DNA of 64,000 nt from the NCBI GenBank assembly GCA_963580455.1, contig OY756958.1, forward strand, positions 27,416,501 to 27,480,500, read 5' to 3'. The notes beneath the pieces were generated by a model, which ran no database searches, was not told the origin of the DNA, and saw only the letters and a list, made by a program, of their open reading frames with translations. Every line of letters starts with the position of its first letter. The first letter of the stretch is position 1. The DNA comes from Euonymus europaeus. Lineage: Eukaryota; Streptophyta; Magnoliopsida; Celastrales; Celastraceae. Shown in pieces: positions 24,598-37,378 of this stretch. A program made the translations under genes and the position numbers.

Positions 24598-25128
24598 AAT
24601 CAATTGGATTCTCCTAGACAACACAATCACGTACTATAAAAGCTCCGGTATTGAAGTCATCCTTTATCTTTATATTGTGCTAAAATTTGTTAATTTTTGA
24701 AATTATAATATCTACTTAAAAAATATTATTTATTATTTATGTGTTAAATTAATATGAAAATAAAATCGACAATAACTAGTCTTTTTTGGGAAGTTTAATA
24801 TAATTATTTGTTAATATAATATGATTATATTCAACATTAGACGTATGTAAATTTGTATAATATAGATATTAATTTCATTAATTTTTAATCTCTTCCTGTT
24901 ACATTTGATTTCTTTTCATTGTTAAGAAAGAAAAAAAAACATAAACACTAATTAATTGATCGTATATTTATGAACTTCAATAAAATATAAATATTTATAA
25001 GTTAAAAGAGAACTATACAATGATTAGCCTGTAAAGCTAAACACCCGCCTGTTATTCCTGTCTCAGTTGAACAGTTTGAGTCATGGCAATTTTTTTGCAG
25101 CCACATTGAACCAATTTTCTCACGTTGG

Positions 25129-26040
25129 TTGGCATTAATGGAAGCACTTGGTGAGAGTGGTAAACTACTCCTACAGTGGCCACGACCGCGACCACCCCAT
25201 TGTTTGATTACCAGTCAAGTTGGATTTATTTCCTCTGTCTCGAGTATGATGAGGAGTACCAGGCTGACGCTGATGAAAGTTGGCAGTAGACAAAGTGTGA
25301 GTTTGAGTCTGTTGAAAGCGTGCCATGAACGCCTCTTGAGCAACAAGTATGTCTTTGAGCTCCTCAAAGCTGAAAGCTTTTTCCCTGGTACGGATTGAAC
25401 CAACTATACTCGAGTATTCTTCAGTTAGGCCATCAAGAATATAGAGACTAAGATCGTCTTGAGAGACCGGATGATTAATGAGTGCAAGTTCATCTGCCAA
25501 TTGCTTGACATCATGAAGATAATCAGAGATGGTTTTGGATCCTTTTTGACAGCATGAGAGCTGTGATTTTAGTTGAATAACTCTGGATCTAGATGTATTG
25601 GCAAAGAGTTTGTGTACTTGAGACCAAGCAGTAGCACTAGATGTGACATCCCCAAGAAGTGGGAGCACAGTGCCATCAATTGATGCTACAATAGCATGTA
25701 AGATAAATTGATCCTGACTGAGCTAGGTATGATGGGCTTGACGGAAGGAGTCTGGAGAGTCGGTCGCTGGCGGTGGGGGACACGTATGTGTACCATCAAC
25801 ATAACTGACCAGATTATATGCTCGTAGAAGAGAGAGCAATTACAAATGCCAAGACGAAAAATTAGAAGCTGTAAGCTTCAATGGAATGGGCGCGATTGCA
25901 TGAACCGACACAGATGTTGCAGTGCCGAACACAGGAACAGTAAGGGCACTAGTAGAAGTTGAAGTGGCCATGGAGGAGATGAACTCGGTGGAGTCTCTGG
26001 CCTCCGATACCATAAAAGAACTTAAAATGATTTTCATTAC
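25129..26040 (-). pseudogene. Decayed Ty1/copia gag fragment with primer-binding-site-like motif
   Basis: Minus-strand translation starts MATSTSTSAL and continues LKLTASNFSSWHL, YVDGTHTCPPPATDS, QDQFILHAIVAS and AWSQVHKLFANTSRSR. It then gives SDYLHDVKQLADELALI and ILDGLTEEYSSIVGSIRTRE, the copia-type gag (UBN2-like) pattern. At least two in-frame stops lie between 25700 and 25850. Upstream on the same strand, TGGTATCGGAGGCC at about 26001-26014 resembles the initiator-Met tRNA binding site TGGTATCAGAGC. This suggests the 5' LTR occupied the bases just above 26014. No pol region was found. Confidence 0.82.
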
Positions 26041-26518
26041 ATTAAAAAATTACAACCACAACTATAAATACACTAGAGTTATCATTCTAACGTTCACCTG
26101 CTACCATTAGACTTGACAAGACATAGGATGGTAGCAGAGTTCCGTTGAGAAGCACGGAACATAAATTGAAATATAATAAGCCTGTAGAGTGAGCCATAGA
26201 CAAAATACAATTATAATAAGACACTGGGTCAACTTTGGGCTGGTATTGATTTGAGTCCTTATTAAACACCACACCCAAACATCGAACCAGGAGATTTGGA
26301 TCCATGAATGTAGTTTTGCTGCCGAATACAATTAAGCATCCAACCAGAACTCAAGGAGACCCATAAACTGCAACTCGAATAAAAAAAGACGTGGGTTTAC
26401 ATTTTTATTTCACATCTTCTGATTAATGCAAGAGGATCCCAAATGCCTTGTTGTACATAGAAAAAGGGAACCACCCCAGAAATGGAACCTCCCACTATAA
26501 TATGCTGGGACATTTGAA

Positions 26519-29500
26519 CTATATCTCTGAGCGGGACATCGACTGCGGAGTGAAAATATATATATGACAGTCGTGAGCATCAACTCGAGCACCAAATGAT
26601 GCCACCACGTCCCTTGCGATTATGGTGTGCTGCAGTAAAGATACTTTGATAAGCATGAAATAGAACTAAGAGAAGAATAAAAAAAATGAACGAAGCAGCA
26701 GGAAAGCTGCTGAACATAATTCGTTTTTATCAATTTTGCAACCGAATCCAATTTATGTAAAAACTTGGAAGTTAAACTAAGAAGTCAGACTAATATATTC
26801 CTTAACAGCTTGATCGATTGATACAATAGTTTGACTACTACTCCCCGAATCCATATTATGAGAACAAGTGCATAAGATTTTATTCTTAATTTTTTAGTTG
26901 AGATGAAACAGTTTGACCCATCACAAACCAGCTAGGTATGAACCTAAATTTAAAATTTTGAAGAACTGCTACAAGGGCCAACTCAAGAAACTATTCTGGT
27001 TCTAACGACTTAAACCCTAGCTAGAATACGTACAGGTCACATTCCTCACCTGCCATAAATCCCTTACTGAGACATGAGTGCCAGATTCAAGTCCAAGTAA
27101 ATCCCATGCAGCCGTGATAGTAGCAGATTTTGAACATCGGTTCCAGAGAGCAACAACCAAACGATGTCCAGACAGAGGACCAGCCCAAACCTGGAACATA
27201 GGCACAATTTTTTAGTTCAATTGATGACAATGCAACACATAAACAGTTAGCTTTGTTTCATCAGTTCAAACACTTCCAAGAAGAAGAAAAAAAACTATAA
27301 AGTAGACTAAGAAGTCATAACCATTCAAAGATAATTTGGTTTTCCCAAATAATTTATGTACCCACCAGCCAAATAAAAAGTAGTATTTAGAACACAACTC
27401 TCATCCAGATATCTTGAAGACAGGCTCCTTGTGCCTTTTACTTATTTTTAAAATATATTATTGGGGTTTTTCCAGACGGAACATGGGTACAGAAGGTACA
27501 CATGCTCAGATATTGAGATGATCGTTGCTATGATAGAAAGAGAGGATATGACAAAAGGAGATTCTAGTATAAAATCATATGGCAAGAGTATGGTGGGATG
27601 ACTGGTCTTCAATTAGTCTGACAAGGAAACAATGATTAAGATAGAAAAGGTTATTCTAGTATAAAATGTTGATGTGGTATAAAGCATTGGTGCAGGAGGA
27701 GAATACCTGGCGGCAACCATCTTGTCCTGATACATTAACTTTTCTTCCCTGAACCCCAAGTCTATCTACAAAAAAAAAAAAAAAAGCTTTATTGTTTAGT
27801 TTTCTGGTGCAATATATCCAAGCAGTTGCAATGTACAGTGCCATCTATGAAAGAGACAATGAGGAGGAATGTTAAAATCATGATATTGACAGGCCATTCA
27901 ACTGAAGAGTGGTGAAATGTCGAGATACAGAGAGTCAATATTCACCTTGGTTTACAGCAATGACTTCTTTGTTGCTTATAATCTCAAAAGTCTCTGTGGT
28001 CAAGTTTCTTACATCACAGCCGATTAAAAGGGGGGACTGCAAATTCAAACTACAAATTTTAGTCATGACAAATATTATAGAAGGGTTCAAACTATAATAG
28101 AGTGAAAAACTCAAAAACTGGCGTATGAATTTTGATGTACTTTGTGCAAGCTTGTAAACTGCGGCTCAAATTTCGTACCGAGTATTAAATGTTCAGAACT
28201 GGTATACACATGGAGGTAATTAGAACTATATGTTATTATCTATTTAAGAAAGTGTTATATCTTAAGTCTTAACTGATTCTTTATCAAAGTTCAATCCAAA
28301 CATCAATTCTATTGCTATTTGAGAAAGAAAACCCTGAAACCCTGAAGATGCTGTAGCCACAATGTTTTTAGCCAGAATACAAAATGTATTTATACAGATG
28401 TGTAAAAATACACATACTTATTGATCTAATCAAATTTCTTATTTGATCTTAGATCCAAAAGGATATGAGGAAGAAAAAGAAAAATCAAAAATTGGCAACA
28501 AACCTTCATCAAAGCCCAGATGCTGAAATGAGCACGATACTCCTGATAAGTCATGCCGCCATTGCCCACTTCCAACATGTCAGGATCTACCGCAAATGAT
28601 TAGATTAAAAATAAGAACCAAGTAATAGTTGAAGTACTAAACACAGAAGTGTCTACAAGGGATCATGTCCTCACCATTCCATCCACCAGGTCCGGCATAT
28701 GCAGCCCACTTATCATTCAGATCAGCAATAGTAGTCATGCTTCACAATGCAAACTCAATCAATAAGAGAACCAATGTTCTAACTAAGAAATAAAAAAATC
28801 TTCCTACAGCACCTTTATCCTATTCATAATAGTAAGGAGAGTAGGAGACGCTACCGAAAAAACATGCATCCTTTTCATTTTTGATAGGCAAGAAAACATA
28901 AATTATACTTTTACATGAGAAGAACTTAATACATTTACATGAGGAGAATCCATTACATGGGAAGATTATAAAGAATTGGGTCAGGTATCATAATGTAACA
29001 TTTCCAAACCTTCAATATGCATTGTCATGCGACCATAGAATGTATGTATAAGTAAAATGCATTCACTCCGCCTTCTTGTCAAATCAAATTGGTTAGACAG
29101 GTATGCACGTTCATTCCCATCACAAAAAGAAAAAAAGATTCATTCTCTCACCTTAAGAAATGGATTACCAACCTTCTCTATCAGGAATACACATTTATTT
29201 TGTTTGACTTGAGTCATTCTGAGGTTTAAAGGAGGGACTAATCTAAGTCTGAGCAACTTAGTAACTGGCTCAATTTTATATTTTTCTAGTTTCTGCATAT
29301 ATGGACTCTAGAATCTACTTTCTACATAAGTAGGTAATCCTAGGATACGTAAAAGTGACCACAGAGCAGAAGAAGATATTCATTTCATCAAGAATTAAGG
29401 AATTTAGGTTTTAACCTTGCCCAAGAATCATTAATGTCATCTGTTGTTCGCCAACTATTTCCAACTTTTCCAGCCCATAAGGCAGGGTCGTCAACCCCCC

Positions 29501-31969
29501 TGTTGAAGCCATTACATAAAGGTCAAAACTGCTATAACGATGACGATTAAATAAGTATGATATTCCACAAAGATCAATCAAATATCATTACCATTCACAA
29601 AGTGAATAAAAAATCGTCTGCCCAGTTGCATTTAGAGCATCTCTCATTGGTGGATATCTATAAAATATAAATCAAAGAAACAAAATAAGTCAGTGAAGTC
29701 AGCTAGCAACACTAGCTCAACAACTTGAATGAGATTAAGATAAGGGAGAACCGTTCTTCAGGTCTGATGCCCAAATTGAAACAGTTATCATACTTCAAAT
29801 AATCCACACCCTGATACAGTATAACACATCATGAATAATTAATGATAAATATAGCCAAAGTATTAGATGGCAGGCAAATGGAATGGTTTTTATTTTACAA
29901 ATAATTTGAAAACTCAAAATCTTTTAAATGTAATAACACACTCGCATCCCAGTCTGATTATTAAATTTCAAATTAAGTAATGAGCAATGACTACTATTTG
30001 TTGAGCTATGATGTCACATTTACATCCTCGGTTCCAGCTTTTAGATACCCTCACTACCATCAGACACCCAAAGTCCCAAACAACAACACAGTATACCAAC
30101 AACCATTCTATTACGTCTTTCTGATATCAAGTTTGAAATAACAGGAACAAACCCAAGAAGCAAACAGTGCTGCATCGTCTTTTTCGTGAAAAATTGATCC
30201 AGGTCGAACTTCACAGGTGAAAGCCCTGAAAGAAGGAGGTGGGTGAATCAGAAGATTAGCAGGATATTAAAGAGCTGAATAGCTGCTATCAGACATATCA
30301 CAGAACAAGTAATCATCTAATTTCTTAAAAAGTTCCCAAAGATTTATCCTACCCAGCATCCGAATAAATTCCGAGCTTAAGGCCCTTCCCATGTACATAG
30401 TCAGCAAGAGCTTTGATTCCCGATGGAAAAGTTTTCGGGTCAGGAACCAACTGACCCTGCACAATCAAAAATGGCCAATAAGGAAAATTAGTATGTGACA
30501 TAACATCATAAATAATAATTTTACCAGTTTATTCTTTGTAGTCGGCTGATCTCTTTGTAAAGTATCTATGAGTGTGTGCTAACGAGTGTCATCTGTATGT
30601 CCACATAAACATTGGCACATAAAACACTGGAAAGTGACTAAAAGCAAAAACTGATGCATGGCTATCTAGTAGACCAAAAAAAAAAACTGATTCAGATTCA
30701 TGCATACCCATATTTGTTTATGTGATTTTACTGTTCTTAATTATGTCAGTAAGAATAGTCAGATGTAGAGATTTAATTTACCTCCGAATCTCGAGTTGCA
30801 GAAGACCAGCAATCATCTGCATTCAAGAATTGCTTAAGCAGGAACAGAAATAATTTTTGAAATCTGCAGCAAATACTAGTAACAAATCAGAAGCATACCT
30901 ATATTGACATACACATATCCTAAATCAGCCAAGCCTGTTAAAATAAGTGCATCAGCTGCCAAAGATAAAATTAAATGTTAGTATTTCTAATGAAGTGTGA
31001 TTGAGGAGAAGAAGTTGCTCTAAATTTATTCATTTTAAGTAGTACATCAGCCGCCAAATGGTCAAAATACATGTCAGTATTTCTCCACCGCCAAAATATG
31101 TTTCCCATTTCCAGCTTCTGATATCAACCATTTTCAATTTTACCAATACCAAGTCACCTCATTGCAAACTCTAGAAGTAAGCATGCTTGTTATTTTCAGA
31201 TTATTCAGGACGCCTAATAAGCGAGATATATACATATTGGAATGCAAGTTAGGTCACTTGTACAAATGGGCATCGGATTAAAATCAAAATATGCAGCACA
31301 AAAAGTCATTGAAGGACAAAAACCTGTTTCCTTAATGACAGTTTCATTGATATTGCATGCAAAGAAATTCCAGCTATTCCATCTGCAAACACACAATCAC
31401 TCAGGCCATTATTATTCACTGGTTAAAGAATCGTAGAAAAACAGACTTTTTATAGTAACTGCAAAATAGCAATAATAAAAAATAAAATAAAAAATCAGAC
31501 AAATGGAATTCAAGCACAAGCTGAATTCCACGAAAATCAAGCACTTGTCAAAGCTACCGATCAAGAGAAAAACACTACAGTTGAGCACCCATTCGCCAAA
31601 ATAAATTTTAAAAAAGGAAACCAATTCCAATAATGCCTAAACTCTAATATCCAGCTTAAGCAACAACAACAACAACAAAAAGAGAGTAAAGAACACAGCA
31701 GACACAAAAATAGCAGAAAATCTAGAAAGAGAGAGGGAGAGAGAGGACCCCATCTGAGGAGTTCGAGCCAAACCGTTGTTGAGCTGCAATATCCCATATT
31801 TAGAAGTATCAAAAATGCGATTCAATGATCTGCCACCGCGCAAACCAAAATTTGAATCGGGTTTCTCGTATCTCTGCACAAGAGGCAGCACTCTCCCAGC
31901 AATTGTTCCATGTAAAGAAAAAACGGCAAAATACAGAGAAAATACTATAAAGATGCCATTTTCAGCCAT
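26519..31969 (-). CDS. AGAL3: Alpha-galactosidase, GH27 family, secreted
   Basis: It hydrolyses terminal alpha-galactosyl groups from galacto-oligosaccharides and cell-wall or lipid substrates. Fifteen exons join in frame (low-high): 31749-31969, 31324-31382, 30899-30955, 30782-30816, 30353-30456, 30153-30225, 29752-29810, 29592-29657, 29416-29499, 28675-28739, 28504-28586, 27946-28036, 27707-27765, 27050-27190, 26519-26629 (1308 nt, 435 residues). Residues 1-25 are a signal peptide ([14 protein letters not shown]). The GH27 barrel shows [17 protein letters not shown], and [11 protein letters not shown]. The nucleophile is Asp191 in YLKYDNC and the probable acid/base is Asp246 in [10 protein letters not shown]. 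The C-terminal beta domain ends [10 protein letters not shown]. Length and neighbours fit Arabidopsis AGAL3 (At3g56310, recalled). The gene is divergent from LSF2, with 803 bp between start codons. Confidence 0.96.
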
Positions 31970-32772
31970 CGACTAACGCTCTTCCTTGTCTGTGTTTCCG
32001 TCAAAAAAGCTCTTCAATGCGTACAATCAAAGGGACGTGTGAAAGTGAAATGCAGGAGGACAATCAAGGAAAGCACGGAGTCATTAAAAAATGAAAAAAG
32101 CTTACTTGTGAAACTGAAATTACTTGCAGCATCAGGCCGTGTATGGATATGACAGCTCAGCATGATTATCGTTAATGTCTTAATTTTTTTTTCTCGATTT
32201 TTTAGCTTCTTACTAATAATAATAATAATATTATTATTCTTATACGATTATTATAAAAAAAAATTATGATAGGATTACGTAAATTTGACACAAAACCTCG
32301 ACTTACGTGAACATTCGATCCCATTTGTTCTAAAAGCACCTCCTAATGCTAAACACTTTAAATTTTTTTAGTCATCTCCTTTCTATTATAACAAAACATG
32401 ATTTATAATACAATTATATTAATAAAATATATATTTTAATATAATTTTTTCACTTTTTATTTATAAATAATTCAAATATCAAACATCAATATCATTTTTC
32501 TCATATTTTTATATAATTTTTTATTTTTTTATCATTTTATACATATTCTAATATAATTTTTTAAAATTATTCTCTAGACACTCCAAAATTTTTAATATCA
32601 TTGTCAAGTATCCTGTTATACTGTTATACTTGCTCTTACTCAAATGAATCAGCTCCAGATTTGAGCAGAAAGGGTATTTTTGACATTCTCTTTAGGCGGC
32701 AGAAGGGCAAGATGGAGACATGTTAGTACAATATAAACGTCCGCTACCCCATACTTGAGTGGCAAAGAGAAA
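31970..32772. other. Divergent intergenic region, alpha-galactosidase / LSF2
   Basis: This 803-bp stretch must hold the promoters of both genes. It is very AT-rich from about 32190 to 32640. I saw no confident shared motif and no gene. Confidence 0.5.
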
Positions 32773-34400
32773 ATGGAGTTGATTGTCGCAGGCAGCAATG
32801 GCTGCCTTTCGATTAACCCACTTGAAAAAACTGATGGGTTGTTGCTAAAAAAGAAATATTTTTTCAATCTCATGTTCTCCAGGAACAACAAGTTCAAGAT
32901 GGATAGAATCCAATGCCTAGGTACTGGGGAGAGAACTACGGACAATAAGGTCTTATTGAAGTCCAAGAGCATAGTAGAAGACTACAACACAGCCATGAAG
33001 AGGATGATGAGGAATCCATACGAATATCATCATGATCTTGGTCAGTGTTTTCTTACTTCTACTCTTCTATAAAGTTTTAATGTTTCATTGTAATCTAGAG
33101 TTCGATGAGTCTAGATCGATGGGATTGTTTTCCCCAAATTAATTTGATTGATGATGATGTTCGTATGGTTGTGGAGGTGAATTTTCTTGGTTTCTTGCTC
33201 TTCTTGTTGTTGCTGTAGCTCTTCAGTGTATTGCCCTCTGAAATACACTCAAATCTGATCCATTTATTCCAACTAGTTTATGTTTGAATTTGGATTTTTT
33301 AGTTGGTTTTCAGTCACCTCTCCAAAAGAAGAGAAAAGAAAAGTCTTGTTACTTTTAGTGGATAAATTATATTTTAATAGTGTGGATCTGGATATAGACT
33401 GGCTAGATGAACAATGAAGTCCATCTACTTTCTCCATATTCACTTTTCTCCTCCTTTTTAATAGACTTGAATATTGAAAATGCTAAAAGCTTGTTTAGTC
33501 AGTTTGTTATCACTTTGTAGAGCTTTGTGCATTTGATCAAACTTCATACATGACCAGAAACCATCCCCAGTTTTTGAGCTTATTTTCTTGAAAGATGTTA
33601 ACTCATATTACTCTTTTCAGGCATGAACTACACTCTTATAACGGATCATTTGATCGTGGGTTCCCAGCCTCAGAAACCAGAAGATATTGATAATTTGAAA
33701 CAGGAAGAGAATGTGGCATATATTCTAAACCTACAACAGGATAATGATGTTGAGTATTGGGGTATTGACCTGCAGTCTATCATCAAGAGATGTAAACAAC
33801 TCGGAATCCGCCATATGAGAAGGCCTGTAAGCAAATACTTTAAATACAGTACTCAGCATACTTGATGTTTATTCATGATTAGATTCTCCATATACGATTG
33901 AATTGTCGTACTGAAAATATATAGTCCAACTTCCCTTAGGCGAGAGACTTTGATCCAAATTCCTTGAGGAGTCAATTACCTAAAGCCGTTTCATCATTGG
34001 AGTGGGCAATATCCGAGGGAAAAGGCAGAGTTTATGTGCACTGTACTGCTGGATTGGGAACGGCACCTGCTCTTGCAATTGCTTACATGTTCTGGTTTTG
34101 TGGCATGAATGTGAGTCTCAGCCCATTAATATCAGTTATTATTTATTGAGTAGTGTCCGAGACATTCCTGTCCCTGATTGCGTTCTTTGTCACACTAAAC
34201 AGCTCAATGCAGCATATGATACTCTAACCTCGAGGAGACCATGTGGACCTAATAAGAGTGCTATCCGTGGAGCTACTTACGATTTGGCTAAGAATGATCC
34301 ATGGAAGGAACCATTTGAGGATCTTCCAGAGCATGCTTTTGAAGATATAGCCGACTGGGAGAGGAATCTGATTCAAGAACGCGTACGCTCCTTTCGCTGA
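32773..34400 (+). CDS. LSF2: LSF2-type phosphoglucan phosphatase with altered active-site loop
   Basis: LSF2 removes C3-phosphate from starch glucan in chloroplasts. Four exons join in frame: 32773-33040, 33621-33826, 33940-34110, 34203-34400 (843 nt, 280 residues). The N-terminal ~65 residues are Ser/Lys-rich, fitting a transit peptide. The dual-specificity phosphatase core follows (YTLITDHLIVGSQPQKPEDI) with the general-acid Asp161 (ARDFDP), then the C-terminal LSF2 region (KNDPWKEPFEDLP, ADWERNLIQERVR). The active-site loop reads HCTAGLGTAPA: Cys193 is present, but the CX5R arginine at 199 is Thr (ACG at 34060-34062). All other frame and splice features are intact. This is either a catalytically dead allele or paralogue, or a base error. 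The ATG at 32773 is the first in frame. A hAT element lies about 270 bp downstream. Confidence 0.94.
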
Positions 34401-34672
34401 ACTTAAGAATTTCATAATCTTTGGTAAGTTTTGGTCTTAAAATTCATCTGAAATGCAAGTCAGTGAACCTTCATACCCCCAAAACAAAAAACTCATGTAA
34501 CTGGTTTCAACCAGTCCTCTTCTAGCTGTTATATTTCCGTTGTACGTTTCGCGATTGTTACAACGTTAACATACTATTTAAACTGTTGACACTTGACAGG
34601 TCTGCAGTTCTGCAGAAGTTCCAAACAAAATAAAGCGACTCTGGCTGTACACTGTGGCATCCAACGCTAGAT

Positions 34673-37378
34673 TAGGGTTGGCAACGGGGCGGGGCGGGGG
34701 CGGGTTTGCCTTTCCCATCCCCGCCCCCGAAACTAAACCCCGTTCCCATCCCCGACCCCGTCCCCGAGTTTTGGGGTTCGGGGAATCCCCGAACCCGAAC
34801 CCGACGGGGATGGGGAACACCCATCCCCGAACCCTAAACCCGAACCCGACGTCATCAATATCCAAAAATCAAAAAGCTGCACAATTAGTTATAAATAAAT
34901 GATAATAACACTCTAACAATTCCAAATGACATCAAAATCATGATCATCTCTCAATCAATACATAAAACTAACAAGTCCAAAATCTAAATTACATATTAAA
35001 CATAAACAATAAGCAAGTCCAAATTACACATTAAATGACAACCGATACTTAACAAGTCCATAACCAAATTCCAAATCAAAGTATTAAAATATAACATTGA
35101 AACCCGAATATGATATCATGCATTAGAAGCCTCAATATTGATGTTGGTGGCGCAAGACTCCGGCTCCTACAACATGAATATAGTGAAATAAATAGGAGGC
35201 TACTATAATGAACAATTAAAATTGTACTAAGCAAAACAAGACAACTTTCCTCTAAACACTATAACAAATGAATCATAAATGTGATATTACCTCTGTCTCA
35301 GAATCATCATCATAAATTTCCTGTTTTGATCCTGTGGAATTTGGAATAATAAATGAATTAATGAAATAATAAATAATAAAAACTTTTAAAACAATTAAGC
35401 TCTAAAACTTTAAATCTTCCAATCATATCATACTATAGTCTATAGAGTAGATTAATACCTTGAATTTGACTCCATAACCAATCTCGAGCACACATCAAAG
35501 CCTCTGCAGTTTTTGGATGAAGCCTACTACGGTGAGGACATAAAATCCTCCCACTAGCACTAAAGGTGGATTCCGAAGCAACGGTCGTCACAGGAATAGA
35601 CAACACATCTTTCGCAATATCATGCAAAGTGGGATACTTGATCCCATTTGTCTTCCACCAACACAAGATATCAAAATCATGTGTATTCCTAGGCAAGAGA
35701 GATTCTTCTAAACAGTGATCCAACTCCGACTTCACATGTTCAACAATAGGAGTAGAGTCCATGAACATTTCAAACTTGGTAGCATAACTACCCCGCTTAG
35801 GAAGTGGAGGCCTTGAACTTAAAGAAGAATGTGAACCTTGACTTTGACTAACTCCTTGAAATTGTTTAACTCTCTTTTGATACTCTTGAACCAAATCATA
35901 CAACATTTGCTTTGTTTTTTCAATCTCCGAAGAAGATGTCTCACCATAAACAAGTGGATAATAGAATTCAATAATCTTCATCTTGTACCTAGGATCTAAA
36001 ATGCTTCCAATTGCCAACAAATAGTTCATGATATCCCAATATTTGTCAAATTTCACCTTCATTTTCGATGCCATAATTTTGATATCAATATCATCCACCA
36101 CAATCCATTCATCAATTGCCAATTTAATTTGACAAATATGAGAGAAGAAAATGTTTATTGTGGGATACAAAGTTCCTGAAAACAGCTCTGTAGCATCAAA
36201 AAACATCTCTAATTTAGAACAAATTTCACTCACCTTGGACCACTACATTTTCATCCATAGAAGTCCGATTTGAATTTGAAATTACCTCATTCGCAACTCC
36301 TACATTTGGACTTGTTTGTATAGGAACACTTTCACCACCGGTTGGAACACTTTCCACAGTTGGAACACTTCCTACAGTTGGAACACTTTCAACCTCTTTA
36401 TCTAAATTGTCCATCACAAATCTGAAATTATAAGGAGAACACTAGGATTAGGAAAAAGACAACAATAATAAAGGGGATAAAATATTCTATCATTAACTTA
36501 GCATGTTAGCACGCCTTCATTGACAAATTGACTTTGGAAAAGATAAGAAATACTATGATAATGGTAAAGGCAGAGCTAACTACACAGAGATTTCAACAAA
36601 AATTGCAGAGGCAGAGAGCCAAAGATCCCCCATTCAGCAATCAGCATCCAGATTTCAACAAAAATTACAACTACACAGAGATTAAACATAAAATGTTGCA
36701 GAGGCAGAGCTAACAAACCTCGAGTGACAGAGGATTACATGAAGAACCAGATATAAGAGTGAGTTGCCGGAGACAGGAGTGCAGCGGCGGCTCGAGTGAC
36801 AGAGGATTAGAGGAAGAACCAGAGGCGGGGCAGGCAAGCGGCTGACGACCTAATACTTTTCTAGTTTCTAACTTTAGTTTTCTAGGGTTTAGTAGTTTAC
36901 TGTCAAATTAGAACTAGCATTTAGAAAGAAGAAAAAAAAGATAAAATAAAATGGAGAGGCGTGCGTGAGAGACAGAGTCACAATGTCACATTCACTGATT
37001 CACGCAGAGACTATTAGACTATTAGATTACACAACTTTTATATTTTATAAATATGTTAACAATTAATATATAAAATATATAAATATATTTATATATTTTA
37101 TATGACAATATATATATATATATTGTCATATTGATGTATTTATACGTTTATAAATTTATTTGTATAAATATATATGTTAAAATATATTACATAGAATATA
37201 AATATAAATAAATATATATATATTTTTTCGGGGCCGGGTATGGCATTACCATACCCAACCCGGCCCCGAAATGTGAGGTTCGGGTTTTACCCGAACCCGA
37301 AAATTCGGGTCCCCAACCCGAATTTTCGGGTCGGGTCCCCGCGGGTCCCCGGACCCGCGGGGACTTTTGCCATCCCTA
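34673..37378 (-). mobile_element. hAT-family transposon, 2.7 kb, internally deleted
   Basis: The element is bounded by the 8-bp duplication CGCTAGAT (34665-34672 and 37379-37386), as expected for hAT. The terminal repeats are TAGGGTTGGCAA and, on the other strand, TAGGGATGGCAA. Both ends have GC-rich subterminal arrays of CCCGAACCCGA/CGGGTCCCCG type, unlike the AT-rich interior. The transposase reads on the minus strand but is incomplete. Short 18-bp repeats (TTGGAACACTTCC-type, about 36320-36390) encode SVPTVGSVPTVESVP near its N-terminus. The interval 36900-37220 is AT-rich filler. Confidence 0.92.
35433..36417 (-). pseudogene. hAT transposase, deletion derivative
   Basis: The minus frame 36417-36226 encodes the N-terminus (MMDNLDKEVESV...DENVVVQGE) and then stops. 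A second frame, 36233-35433 (about 266 residues), carries the C-terminal half: FSGTLYPTINIFF, SILDPRYKMK and the hATC dimerisation region (CWWKTNGIKYPTLHDIAKDV, VASESTFSASGRI). The zinc-finger BED domain and the first catalytic part are missing. The two frames abut near 36230 out of register, so an internal deletion joined them. Not expected to encode an active transposase. Confidence 0.88.

Larger units (their letters stand above)
23980..26518. other. Convergent intergenic region, nucleotidyltransferase to alpha-galactosidase
   Basis: The two flanking genes end towards each other. The region holds an 88-bp tandem duplication (24437-24597), an AT-rich stretch (24650-25020) and a decayed copia retrotransposon (25129 to about 26110). 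No living gene was seen. Confidence 0.6.

Noticed and set aside
36528..36713. Short plus frame in the hAT element
   Set aside because: Arises from short direct repeats (CAGAGATTTCAACAAAAATT-type) and has no protein similarity.
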